This document shows positions 1-8,863 of a DNA stretch of 64,000 bases, one piece after another. The position numbers and the translations under genes were made by a program. The stretch's first letter is position 1. Each line of letters opens with the position of its first letter. The notes under the pieces were generated by a model that did no database searches, had not been told where the DNA came from, and saw nothing but the letters and a program-made list of their open reading frames with translations. This DNA is from an uncultured Rickettsiales bacterium (GTDB taxonomy: Bacteria > Pseudomonadota > Alphaproteobacteria > Micavibrionales > GCA-2720935), in assembly GCA_950054255.1 (NCBI GenBank), contig CATLOR010000001.1:310001-374000 (forward strand). Reading direction: 5' to 3'.

Positions 1-552
1 ACAAAATGGAATTTCTTAAATTTCAAACCTGGTCTTGTTGGAGGTCACTGTATTGGTGTTGACCCTTATTATTTAACCGCAAAAGCACGTGAATTAGGTC
101 ATCATGCTGATGTCATTTTATCTGGTCGCCGTATGAATGACGGCATGGGTAAAATGATTGCTGAGAAAATCGTTAAAATGATGATTAAACAAAGAAAAGT
201 TGTGCGTCATATGCGTGTTGGTATTCTCGGATTTACTTTCAAAGAAAACATTACAGATATTCGCAATACAAAAGTCATTGATATGATTAAAGAGCTTGCG
301 GATTACGGCGTTTGTATTCTTGCCCATGACCCTTACGCAGATTTTGATGAGGTAAAAGAAGAATACGGAATTACGTTATGTTCTTTGGATGAATTCAAAG
401 AGCTTGATTGCCTTGTCTATGCTGTTCCTCATGATCAATATAATGACCTTGATATGAAATCCATGATCCAGCCTGATGGTGGGTTTGTTGATATCAAATC
501 TTTAAAATCCCACACAGATTTTAGTAAGAACCAAACTTATTGGAGCTTATAA
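1..552 (+). CDS. UDP-N-acetyl-hexosamine 6-dehydrogenase, C-terminal part (TviB/WbpA type)
   Basis: The gene enters from the left edge, so only the last 183 residues are seen. They hold the catalytic-cysteine segment GGHCIGVDPYY, followed by an AGRR-like helix (SGRRMNDGMG) and the C-terminal UDP-binding Rossmann half (VGILGFTFKEN...DIRNTK, then AHDPYAD). This is the UDP-glucose/GDP-mannose dehydrogenase family. The KPGLVGGHC and RRMNDGMG wording fits the Vi-antigen/WbpA branch that oxidises UDP-GlcNAc or UDP-GalNAc at C6 with two NAD+, but substrate choice is inferred. It stops 3 bp before a flippase gene, in a polysaccharide locus. Family assignment is secure; the exact substrate is not. Confidence 0.88.
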   Translation, partial: TKWNFLNFKPGLVGGHCIGVDPYYLTAKARELGHHADVILSGRRMNDGMGKMIAEKIVKMMIKQRKVVRHMRVGILGFTFKENITDIRNTKVIDMIKELADYGVCILAHDPYADFDEVKEEYGITLCSLDEFKELDCLVYAVPHDQYNDLDMKSMIQPDGGFVDIKSLKSHTDFSKNQTYWSL

Positions 553-555
553 TTT

Positions 556-1866
556 GTGCGCGCTTTGCTGTTAAAGCTTCTCTCTTTTTTAAAGGACAAT
601 AAGGGTGTTGTTTTAACCTTTGGCATTCGCGGCACAGGGATGTTTCTTGGTCTGCTTTCTGGTATTATCCTAGCGCGCCTTTTAGGGCCTGAAAACTATG
701 GTCTATATGCCCTTGCTATGGCATGGTTGACAAGTTTAAGTGTAATTGGGGCTTTTGGTTATGATATATCTACGCTGCGTTTCATTGGTATTTTTAATGA
801 TCAAAAGAAAGAAGGACTTATCACTTCCTTTTTAAAACAAGCCCAAAAAGAAACTTTGTTATTTTCAATTGTCATCGCTCTTTTCCTTTATTTAATCTCG
901 TGTTTCTTTGAAATAATCAACACCGATATTTTGTGGTATGTTTTATGTGGCGTTCCTTTGTTTTCTTATCTCTTAATCCGAATGGCAGCCCTTAGAGCTT
1001 TTGGTGAGTATATTTTAGCCATTGGCGCAGATAACTTCTTAAGGAATTTTGTTCTAGTCTGTGTTTTTGGTGGTCTATTTCTAACAAAAAATACCACGGA
1101 TAGTTTTTCTGCGCATGCACCTTTGATTGCTGTTTTATGCACAACCCTTTTAGGGATTATAATTGTTGATCTTTTCCTGAAGCGCTTTATTTCTTTCAAA
1201 ACAAAAACCCGCACGCCTATCTCGAAAGAAGATAAAAAAGACTGGCGCAAATCAAGCATCACCCTCATGATGGTTAATATTTCACGTCTTATCTTGGGTA
1301 AGATTGATATGGCTATTATTCCTATTTTTATGAGTGTTGCTTTTGCAGGTATTTATGACGCGGCCATTAAATGGGTTAGTCTTATTTGGTTTGCTCAAAA
1401 CACCTTAGTGCGTGTCTTTGGGCCTCAGCTTGCTGCTTATCACGCCAATAATGATATGGAGAATGTAAAAACACATACAAAAAAAATCACTTATATGATT
1501 TTTATTCCATCCGCTTTTATTGCTTTTTTCATTTTCATAGCGGCTGAGTTTCTCATGGGAATTTATGGTGATTATTTTACACAAGGCGTTACAACATTAC
1601 GTATTTTAATTATTGGGTATTTCTTGACTGCTTTTGCTGGGGCTGCTCATATATTAATTAATATGTTGGGTGATGAGAAAATATCCATGCGCATTTCCAT
1701 TGAAACACTCCTCTTAAATATAGGGCTAAATATTATTCTGATCCCTCTTTATGGGATGGAAGGCGCCGCCACAGCAACATCTATAAGTCTTATTTTCATG
1801 AGTGCAAAACGTGTTTATTTTTTGTATAAAAAACATAAGATTAACTGTCTACCTTTTGTAAAATGA
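556..1866 (+). CDS. Wzx-type polysaccharide flippase (MOP superfamily)
   Basis: This 436-residue protein is almost entirely hydrophobic helices, about 12-14, with short basic loops. An N-terminal LSGIILARLLGPENYGLYALA segment is typical of oligosaccharide/lipopolysaccharide flippases. Such proteins move undecaprenyl-linked repeat units across the inner membrane. The chosen start is a GTG 3 bp after the upstream stop, with GGAG about 10 nt before it; the next in-frame ATG would cut into the first helix. It lies between a sugar-nucleotide dehydrogenase and a sulfotransferase, so the cargo is probably a uronate-containing polysaccharide. The role is inferred from fold and context. Confidence 0.85.
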   Translation: MRALLLKLLSFLKDNKGVVLTFGIRGTGMFLGLLSGIILARLLGPENYGLYALAMAWLTSLSVIGAFGYDISTLRFIGIFNDQKKEGLITSFLKQAQKETLLFSIVIALFLYLISCFFEIINTDILWYVLCGVPLFSYLLIRMAALRAFGEYILAIGADNFLRNFVLVCVFGGLFLTKNTTDSFSAHAPLIAVLCTTLLGIIIVDLFLKRFISFKTKTRTPISKEDKKDWRKSSITLMMVNISRLILGKIDMAIIPIFMSVAFAGIYDAAIKWVSLIWFAQNTLVRVFGPQLAAYHANNDMENVKTHTKKITYMIFIPSAFIAFFIFIAAEFLMGIYGDYFTQGVTTLRILIIGYFLTAFAGAAHILINMLGDEKISMRISIETLLLNIGLNIILIPLYGMEGAATATSISLIFMSAKRVYFLYKKHKINCLPFVK

Positions 1867-1873
1867 GAATTGA

Positions 1874-2803
1874 ATGACATCTAAAACACCAAAAATTATC
1901 TATATATGTGGGTCTGGTCGCTCTGGATCAACAGTGCTTGATATTATTTTAAGCAATCAAGAAGATAGTTTTGGTGTCGGTGAACTTAATTATCTACATC
2001 GTTTCATTAACAGCAAAAGTGAATTTTGCGCCTGTGGATCATTATACGAAAGCTGTTCCTTTTGGCCTGATGTTTTAAAAGAATGGAAAAAGCGCACCAA
2101 AAATGAAAACGCCTTGGAAGATCTTCAAGCGAAGCAAAATATGTTTGAACGCTTCAAAACACTTCCCCTTGGTTTTTGGCATTTTATAAAAAAGAGCCCT
2201 GATTATCTCTCTTATTTAAAATTGAATGAGGATTTATATGCTTCGATTGCTCATATTGCTAAAAAAGATACGCTTATTGACTCGAGTAAAAATCCATTAC
2301 GTGCTTTTTATCTCTCTTCTTCAAAAAACCTAGATATCAACACAATCCACTTAATCAGAGATGGACGAGGTGTTGCTTATTCTTTATCAAAAGCATATGA
2401 AAAAGATATCAAGAAAGGGGTTCAAACATCCCTCGCACCAAAGCCTGTTTGGCGTACAGCTCTTTTTTGGTGCATAACCAATCTATTTAGTCACTTTGTT
2501 TCTTTATTTAAAAACCAAAACTATACGCGCCTTTATTATGAAGATTTCATTGAGAATGCACCGCGTGTTTTACCTAAACTCGGAGAAACATTTAACCTGT
2601 CCTACACCAAAGTTATAGATAAGCTTAATCATGATAAACCATTCAAAGCTGGTCACACTGTGGCGGGCAATCGTTTGCGTATGAAAGGGAGTGTGAAACT
2701 AAAATCATCAGATGACTGGCGCGAAAGCTTTCCAAAATCCAAACGTCTTGTTTTTTCTATCATTGCATTTCCTTTTCTTATTTTTTATGGGTATTTTAGA
2801 TGA
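1874..2803 (+). CDS. Sulfotransferase family protein
   Basis: The protein has 309 residues. Residues 13-20 (GSGRSGST) form the 5'-phosphosulfate loop of PAPS-dependent sulfotransferases. R162-D163-G164 in IRDGRGVAYS is the 3'-phosphate-binding strand-loop. A Cys pair in FCACG...SCSFW (residues 51-63) is common in bacterial carbohydrate sulfotransferases. The C-terminus is hydrophobic (FSIIAFPFLIFYGYF) and may contact the membrane. The gene starts 7 bp after the flippase gene and overlaps the next glycosyltransferase gene by 4 bp (ATGA), so it is translated with the polysaccharide operon. The likely role is sulfation of a polysaccharide or glycolipid; the acceptor is unknown. Confidence 0.8.
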   Translation: MTSKTPKIIYICGSGRSGSTVLDIILSNQEDSFGVGELNYLHRFINSKSEFCACGSLYESCSFWPDVLKEWKKRTKNENALEDLQAKQNMFERFKTLPLGFWHFIKKSPDYLSYLKLNEDLYASIAHIAKKDTLIDSSKNPLRAFYLSSSKNLDINTIHLIRDGRGVAYSLSKAYEKDIKKGVQTSLAPKPVWRTALFWCITNLFSHFVSLFKNQNYTRLYYEDFIENAPRVLPKLGETFNLSYTKVIDKLNHDKPFKAGHTVAGNRLRMKGSVKLKSSDDWRESFPKSKRLVFSIIAFPFLIFYGYFR

Positions 2804-3939
2804 ATAACCGTAAAAAAATCGCTTTCTTTCTCCCCGCATTTAAATCATCAGGGGGTGCAGAAAAACAAATAACGATCCTAGCGCTTGGTTTAGCGGATCG
2901 TGACTATGAGATACATGCACTTTCATTATTTCCTAAAGGACAAAATTACGATCACTTAAAAAGTCACCCAACCCTTAAAACGCATGTTTTTTTTAAAAAT
3001 CAAACACCTTCCTTTATTGAAAAAATAGTTGGTTTTTTATCCATCCCTTTTAAAATGCGCACTTATTTAAAAAATCATAATATTTCATTATGTGTTTCTG
3101 TTTTACACATTGCGACTTTTTTAAGCTGTCTAACAAAAATTATTTTTCCTCATTTTAAGCTTATTATCGGGCTACGCACACTCACACCTCAAAAAAATAT
3201 TAATAGCCGTTTTTTTTATAGAGGAACGCTCTTTTTAGAAAGAACAATAGATGGTTTGATAACCAATTCACACCCTGCTCTCTCTTATGCACAAGAACAA
3301 GGATTTAAAACAAAAAACACATCTGTAATTCTAAATGGATTTAATGCTGATGATTTTTATTTTTCATCTGAAGAAAGACAGAAAGTAAGAGAAAATTACT
3401 CAATTTCCTCAAATACATGCCTCCTTGGATATGTTGGTCGTCTTTCTGAGATAAAAGGATTAGATCTTCTTATTTCTGCGCTTCCTTCTATCATTGAGAA
3501 AAATCCAACGATAAAACTTCTGATAGTCGGTGATGGTAAGGATAGTTATAAAGCGTATCTTCAAAACTTAGTAACTGAGAACGGGCTAGAAAATCACATT
3601 TTATTTGCTGGAGAACAACAACAAACACGTGGTTTTTATTCTGCTTTTGATCTCTTTATTCTTCCTTCTAAAACCGAGAGTTTTCCAAATGTTATAGCCG
3701 AGGCTTTTTTATGTGAGCTCCCCGTTATTGCCTCAGATTGCGGTAATAACAAAGAACTTATTGATAATAAAAGCCTCCTTTTTGGAGTAAACAACCAAAA
3801 AGAATTAGAAACAGCTCTCTTAAAAAACCTTACAAAAGCTCCGCTAGAAAGAAACATAAAAGGACGCGAAAAAATAGTACAAAACTATAGTATTTCTTCT
3901 ATGATAGATGCCTATGAACACACTTTTAAACAGTTTTAA
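2800..3939 (+). CDS. GT4-family glycosyltransferase
   Basis: A 379-residue GT-B enzyme. The N-terminal half starts with FFLPAFKSSGGAEKQ, the acceptor-side GGxE loop. The C-terminal half has GYVGRLSEIKGLDLL and the EX7E nucleotide-sugar motif (ESFPNVIAE, near residue 290) followed by PVIASDCGNN. It transfers a sugar from a nucleotide donor with retention of configuration; donor and acceptor cannot be read from sequence. Its start overlaps the sulfotransferase stop by 4 bp. It should act at the cytoplasmic face of the inner membrane in repeat-unit assembly. Confidence 0.85.
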   Translation: MNNRKKIAFFLPAFKSSGGAEKQITILALGLADRDYEIHALSLFPKGQNYDHLKSHPTLKTHVFFKNQTPSFIEKIVGFLSIPFKMRTYLKNHNISLCVSVLHIATFLSCLTKIIFPHFKLIIGLRTLTPQKNINSRFFYRGTLFLERTIDGLITNSHPALSYAQEQGFKTKNTSVILNGFNADDFYFSSEERQKVRENYSISSNTCLLGYVGRLSEIKGLDLLISALPSIIEKNPTIKLLIVGDGKDSYKAYLQNLVTENGLENHILFAGEQQQTRGFYSAFDLFILPSKTESFPNVIAEAFLCELPVIASDCGNNKELIDNKSLLFGVNNQKELETALLKNLTKAPLERNIKGREKIVQNYSISSMIDAYEHTFKQF

Positions 3940-4041
3940 ATATAGTGGAAATCTGTTTTTTCATCATAATTACCTAGAATTTATTATTCTATGGATTATA
4001 AAAGGATTAGTTTTATCTCTTTATTTAAAGGGGGAGTATAG

Positions 4042-5166
4042 ATGAAAATTGTACATGTTATTACAGGATTAGAAATGGGTGGAGCTGAACACATGCTCTT
4101 AAAGATCTTATCCCAAGACACAGAAAATGAGCATTGTGTTATTAGCTTAACGGATGGGGGATCATTGAAAAATTCTTATGAGGAAACTAAACACACTCTT
4201 CATACACTTGGCCTAAAACGTGGAAAACTCTCTTTCAGCGCACTCAAAAAGCTTGCAACCCTCATTCACATCGAAGACCCAGATATTATACAAGGATGGA
4301 TGTATCATGGAAATCTCGCAGCTCTAGCTGGAAAAATATGTGGTTTTTCAAGAGCCTCTCTCTATTGGAATATCAGACATTCTCTACATGATTTAAAACA
4401 TGAAAAGAAAAGCACTGCTTGGGTCATACGTCTGTGCGGCTTTTTATCTTTCTTACCGAAAAAGATTATCTACAATTCTCACATGAGCCAGATACAGCAC
4501 CAGAAACATTTTTATTCCGCAAGGAAATCTGTCATCTTGCCCAATGGCTTTGACATTGATAAATTCTCACCCAACGCTTCAAGTCGTATGAAATGGCGCA
4601 AGGAATGGTCTTGCGAAGAAGAAACAAAAGTCTATGGCATGATCGCCCGTTATCATCCAATGAAAGACCATGAAACATTGCTTCAAGGTTTTGCAAAAGC
4701 ATTAGAAAATAAAAAAATAAAAGCAAAGCTTGTCCTTGTTGGTACGAATGTTGATGAGTCAAACTCAACGCTTTCCACTCTGATAGAAAAACTCTCTCTT
4801 AAAGATCATGTTGTGTTGATGGGAGAGCGTCGTGATATTAATGAAATTCTACCTGCTTTTGATTATGCGATTTTATCAAGCGCTTGGGGAGAAGGCTTTT
4901 CAAATTTCCTTGGTGAATCAATGGCCTGTGGTATTCCAGCAATTGCAACCAATATAGGTGATAATGCGCGCATTATTGATGAATATGGGATCATTATTTC
5001 TTCTCAAAATAGCGATCAATTAAGTAATGCTATCATTACTATGAGTAATATTGATCAAGATGATTATCATCGTCTTTCAAGTGCGTGCCGTATTCATATC
5101 AATGATAATTTTACCATCGATAAAATTACACATGATTATCTTTCTCTTTATCAACAAAAGGCCTAA
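4042..5166 (+). CDS. GT4-family glycosyltransferase
   Basis: A 374-residue GT-B glycosyltransferase beginning MKIVHVITGLEMGGAEHML. The second domain has GMIARYHPMKDHETLL and an EX7E-type motif with a substituted first position (WGEGFSNFLGESMACGIPAIATN). It is only distantly like the neighbouring GT4 protein, so it probably adds a different sugar. A strong Shine-Dalgarno (GGGGGAG) precedes the ATG, and the 102-bp gap before it is the only real break in this half of the locus. It is followed 6 bp later by the asparagine-synthase-like gene. Substrate unknown. Confidence 0.85.
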   Translation: MKIVHVITGLEMGGAEHMLLKILSQDTENEHCVISLTDGGSLKNSYEETKHTLHTLGLKRGKLSFSALKKLATLIHIEDPDIIQGWMYHGNLAALAGKICGFSRASLYWNIRHSLHDLKHEKKSTAWVIRLCGFLSFLPKKIIYNSHMSQIQHQKHFYSARKSVILPNGFDIDKFSPNASSRMKWRKEWSCEEETKVYGMIARYHPMKDHETLLQGFAKALENKKIKAKLVLVGTNVDESNSTLSTLIEKLSLKDHVVLMGERRDINEILPAFDYAILSSAWGEGFSNFLGESMACGIPAIATNIGDNARIIDEYGIIISSQNSDQLSNAIITMSNIDQDDYHRLSSACRIHINDNFTIDKITHDYLSLYQQKA

Positions 5167-5172
5167 ATAATC

Positions 5173-7104
5173 ATGTGCGGTATCGCTGGCATTATTGATT
5201 TTGATACAAAACTGATTCCGAACCAGAAAGAACACATTCTTTCTAAAATGGCTGATAGTATTTCTCACCGTGGTCCAGATATGAATGGTTTTTGGCGCGA
5301 TGCTTCTAACATATGTGATCTCGCCCATCTTCGATTATCTATTCTTGATCTATCTGAAACAGGTAAACAACCAATGACCTCTAAAACAGGTCGATATATC
5401 ATTTCATATAATGGTGAGGTTTATAACTTTTTAGAAATTAAAACAGAGCTTCAAGCTCTAGGACACTCCTTCCGTGGTACAAGTGACACGGAAATTCTAC
5501 TCGCTTCAATTGAAGAATGGGGAATTGAAGAAACTCTTATAAAAGTAAATGGCATGTTTGCATTTGCACTCTATGATCAAGAAAAAAGATCTGTAACCTT
5601 TGCCCGTGATCGCTTAGGAAAAAAACCTCTTTATTATGGTGTTATAGGGGGTGTTTTATATTTTGCCTCAGAATTAAAAGCTTTTAAGCATGTGCCTCTT
5701 TTTTCAAAGACACTTAATAAAAATGCGGTGAATTTATTTACAAGATATAACTATATTCCAGCACCCCACACTATTTTTAAAGATGTTTATAAACTCTCAT
5801 CTGGTTGTTACCTCTCTTTTTCTGATCACAATACTTGCTGCCCAACATATGAGAAAAAATATTGGGACTTAGCTTCATACGCGCAAAAAACAGCCTCCAT
5901 GCCCACAAATATCTCTTATGAAGAAGCCCTAAAACAGGCCGATGAGAAAATCACGCGCGCTGTTTCAAAACGTATGATTTCAGATGTTTCTCTAGGCGCT
6001 TTTTTATCTGGAGGCATTGACTCATCTCTCGTTGTTGCAAAAATGGCTGCTCTTTCAGATAAACCGATCGAAACATTTACAATTGGTTTTAAAGACAAAG
6101 CCTATAATGAAGCTGAGCATGCAAAAGAAATTGCCACTCATTTAAAAACAAACCATCATGAAAAAATCATTGATGAAAAAGATCTTTTTAATGTTATTGA
6201 TTTAATCCCCTCTCTCTATTGTGAGCCCTTCTCTGACTCGTCACAAATTCCCACTTATATTGTAAGTGGCTTTGCAAAAGAACATGTCACTGTTGCCCTA
6301 TCTGGTGACGGCGGAGATGAAACATTTGCAGGCTATACACGCTATGAGTGGATGAATGAGCGCTTATTAAAAATAGCAAAACTGCCAAAAGAAGCGCGTT
6401 ACCTTGTAAAATTTGGTCTTTCTCTTATGCCGCCTAAGATTTGGGATAAATCAGGCCTTGCCTCTCTCACCTCTGTTAAGGGTGAAAGTTTAGAAACATT
6501 AAAAAATTTACTCTTATGTGATCAACCAAAAGATTTTTACCAAGCATTGCAATCTCATTGGAAAACACCAGAAACGCTTGTTCTAGGATCAGAATCTGCA
6601 ACAGATATTTATGATCATGATTTTGACTTTGCCTCTTTCACTCATTCAATGATGTTGTATGACAGTTTACAATATCTACCCGATGATATTTTAGTCAAGG
6701 TTGACCGTGCCTCTATGGCGCATTCTTTAGAAGCGAGGGCACCTCTCCTTGATTATGAGCTTATTGAATGGGCATGGAATCTTCCGATTGAATATAAATA
6801 TCAAAAAGGATCGGGAAAGCGCATTTTAAAAGATTTACTTGGAACATATTTACCTAAAAATCTTTATGACCGACCCAAAAAAGGATTTAGCGTCCCGATC
6901 AATGAGTGGTTAAGAGGCCCCTTAAAAGAACAGGTGAATGATTATTTAAACCCTGAACGCCTTAAAAGTCAGGCTATTTTCAACCCTGATCTCGTGGAAA
7001 AATATAAAACTCAGCATATGTCTTCTCAAGCAAAATGGGGGCCTCATCTTTGGGATCTCTTAATATTCCAAAAATGGCTAGAAGACTGGGATTTAACCGC
7101 ATAA
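5173..7104 (+). CDS. asnB: Asparagine synthase (glutamine-hydrolysing)-type amidotransferase
   Basis: 643 residues with the full two-domain AsnB layout. Cys2 (MCGIAG) is the N-terminal glutaminase nucleophile, with ISHRGPD and NGEVYNF following. The synthetase domain carries the SGGIDSS ATP-pyrophosphatase loop near residue 280 and ALSGDGGDE further on. The family makes asparagine or amidates other carboxylates using glutamine and ATP. In a polysaccharide locus with a uronate-forming dehydrogenase, amidation of a sugar carboxylate (as for WbpS-type proteins) is a reasonable alternative to asparagine synthesis. Context favours that role but sequence alone does not decide it. The RNA end lies just before a separate promoter at 7110-7138. 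Confidence 0.85.
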   Translation: MCGIAGIIDFDTKLIPNQKEHILSKMADSISHRGPDMNGFWRDASNICDLAHLRLSILDLSETGKQPMTSKTGRYIISYNGEVYNFLEIKTELQALGHSFRGTSDTEILLASIEEWGIEETLIKVNGMFAFALYDQEKRSVTFARDRLGKKPLYYGVIGGVLYFASELKAFKHVPLFSKTLNKNAVNLFTRYNYIPAPHTIFKDVYKLSSGCYLSFSDHNTCCPTYEKKYWDLASYAQKTASMPTNISYEEALKQADEKITRAVSKRMISDVSLGAFLSGGIDSSLVVAKMAALSDKPIETFTIGFKDKAYNEAEHAKEIATHLKTNHHEKIIDEKDLFNVIDLIPSLYCEPFSDSSQIPTYIVSGFAKEHVTVALSGDGGDETFAGYTRYEWMNERLLKIAKLPKEARYLVKFGLSLMPPKIWDKSGLASLTSVKGESLETLKNLLLCDQPKDFYQALQSHWKTPETLVLGSESATDIYDHDFDFASFTHSMMLYDSLQYLPDDILVKVDRASMAHSLEARAPLLDYELIEWAWNLPIEYKYQKGSGKRILKDLLGTYLPKNLYDRPKKGFSVPINEWLRGPLKEQVNDYLNPERLKSQAIFNPDLVEKYKTQHMSSQAKWGPHLWDLLIFQKWLEDWDLTA

Positions 7105-7109
7105 ATAAC

Positions 7110-7138
7110 TTTACATATTAATACAACTCTACTATACT
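7110..7138 (+). promoter_or_regulatory. Sigma-70-type promoter before the transglutaminase-like pair
   Basis: TTTACA (7110-7115) and TATACT (7133-7138) are separated by exactly 17 bp. Transcription would begin at about 7144-7146, so the ATG at 7147 would be almost leaderless. An in-frame ATG at 7168 would have a short leader with AGGG about 12 nt upstream. Confidence 0.5.
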
Positions 7139-7146
7139 CCCTCCCT

Positions 7147-7971
7147 ATGTACAGGGCGTGTAAAATAATGAATAAAGATGAATATCCAATTGGTGGGGCA
7201 GATCCCATTATGGTGCCTCTTCGCGTCTCAACGCTTGATCCAATTGCCGAAAAACTACATTCGAACACGGCCTTAACATGGCGCGAAACTCATAGTCTTT
7301 TATATTTTATCTCACATCAAACACGCCTTTTTCTGCGACAAGAACTTGAAGCACCGCTAAAAGAAAGAACGGTTCAATTTAATGATCCAAATCCTGATAT
7401 TTTTAAAAACACGCTCAATGGAGCGTGCAATGGCGCCGCACTTTTTTCAACAATCTTAGCATATAAATTAGGCATAAAAGATCATCGCCTTCTTCATACG
7501 AGATGTAGTTTCTACACTGATTTGCCTGTCTTTGATCATGCTTTTTCCGTGTTAGGACTCCCCATTCTCGATAAGGAAGGACATCAAAAAACGCATCTTT
7601 TTGTAATAGATACAACATATCGCCAATTTTTAAACCCTGATATAAATGATTTTTTTAATTCTGTTGATAAGAAAGCAACCCTTGATTTTCCAAGCTATGC
7701 CCTTACAGATCATCTTCTTAAATTCGGGTTTATTTACATGGGAAAAGGGGCACATAAAACCTATCACCACAACTTTTTAAGCATTCCCCTTAATTGGCAA
7801 GAAGCTGATTATTCTGACTTTATAAAAAAAGAAGGACAAACATTATCAGCCTGCTTTAACCACCCTTTTATAGGTCCTTATTTAAAAGCTTTGGAATACA
7901 ACACACCAACAACCCCTTCAAAGTTCTCTCTCCCAAGAATAAAACCATGGGGAGGATTATATGCTGTATAA
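7147..7971 (+). CDS. Transglutaminase-like putative cysteine hydrolase, copy 1
   Basis: I do not know a named family for this 274-residue protein, but it shows a papain/transglutaminase-like layout. A cysteine heads a helix ending in a KLG turn (NGAC94NGAALF...YKLGI), a histidine starts a strand (H131-AFSVLGLPI), and an aspartate follows (VID155TTYRQF). The order Cys-His-Asp and the spacing (37 and 24 residues) match that fold. It is a clear paralogue of the next gene: shared W-x-x-x-H, HQTRLF, CX7-9 KLG, HAF and DHLLKFGF(V/I)Y. No signal peptide is visible. The start at M1 is supported by alignment with the paralogue; M8 (7168) is possible. Function unknown. Confidence 0.7.
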   Translation: MYRACKIMNKDEYPIGGADPIMVPLRVSTLDPIAEKLHSNTALTWRETHSLLYFISHQTRLFLRQELEAPLKERTVQFNDPNPDIFKNTLNGACNGAALFSTILAYKLGIKDHRLLHTRCSFYTDLPVFDHAFSVLGLPILDKEGHQKTHLFVIDTTYRQFLNPDINDFFNSVDKKATLDFPSYALTDHLLKFGFIYMGKGAHKTYHHNFLSIPLNWQEADYSDFIKKEGQTLSACFNHPFIGPYLKALEYNTPTTPSKFSLPRIKPWGGLYAV

Positions 7972-8863
7972 AGCAATCGAAGATCTAAACCCTTATGATT
8001 ATCCTTTTAAAGGAGCTAATCCAATTATGGATTCACCAAATCTCAAACATGTGAATTCTATTTTAAAAGACCTTGATCATGGAGATGCTCTTACATGGAG
8101 TGACGCACATGAGTTGTGTTATTTCTTAATTCATCAAACACGTCTTTTTATAGAACAAGACTTACAAGAAAAAGCCCCTATTGTTCCATGGAAATGTCAG
8201 GGAGAAACATTACAAGAAAACTTATTAAGAAATGGGTGTATTCACTCTGTTAGTTATCTTTATGTCATGGCCATCAAACTGGGTTTAAAAGGTCATATAA
8301 AGGCTCTACACACATATTCTTTTATGAACGGATCGCCTCTTTTATCTCCTAAAGATAAAATAAATCATGCTTTTGTTTTGCTCGCTCTTCCCATCTCACA
8401 AAATGGAAAGACAACAAAACATAGTTTCATTTTAGATCCGACTTTTAGACAGTTTTTTGCTGATTATGATACAAATAATGCCTTCGCAACCCCTGTTAAG
8501 CTTGACAACAGCAAAACACTAGGCGCTCGAATATCTCAACAATACAACACACAGTTAATGGCAGATCATCTTTTAAAATTTGGGTTTGTTTATGCGGGAC
8601 ACTTTGCTAAAAAAGCTTATATTGCGCATTTTGTTAAAGATCCTGATATCGCCATAACAGAGGACGCTCTTTCACGTTTATACAAAAATATTTCCGCACC
8701 TGCTAATATCCATGCGACAATTAGCAGTTGGTACTATACTGGTATGCGGGCTGGTCGAAAAACATCTTTAAATGATTTCATATTTGAAAAAGAAAAATTT
8801 TATGACTCTATACGGTCAAAAAAAGTTGCAACATATTTTGGCAGCAGAATGATAAACCTTTAA
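7961..8863 (+). CDS. Transglutaminase-like putative cysteine hydrolase, copy 2
   Basis: This 300-residue paralogue overlaps the preceding gene by 11 bp and has its own strong Shine-Dalgarno (GGGAGGATTAT before ATG). The predicted triad is C93 (NGC-IHSV), H136 (NHAFVLLALPI) and D159 (FILDPTFRQF), at nearly the same places as in copy 1. The DPTFRQF wording resembles the DPT that follows the catalytic Asp in transglutaminase-core proteins. About 40 residues at the C-terminus extend beyond copy 1. Retention of the triad in both copies argues that both are active. The stop codon shares the tetranucleotide TTAA with the stop of the convergent gene. Substrate unknown. Confidence 0.7.
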   Translation: MLYKAIEDLNPYDYPFKGANPIMDSPNLKHVNSILKDLDHGDALTWSDAHELCYFLIHQTRLFIEQDLQEKAPIVPWKCQGETLQENLLRNGCIHSVSYLYVMAIKLGLKGHIKALHTYSFMNGSPLLSPKDKINHAFVLLALPISQNGKTTKHSFILDPTFRQFFADYDTNNAFATPVKLDNSKTLGARISQQYNTQLMADHLLKFGFVYAGHFAKKAYIAHFVKDPDIAITEDALSRLYKNISAPANIHATISSWYYTGMRAGRKTSLNDFIFEKEKFYDSIRSKKVATYFGSRMINL

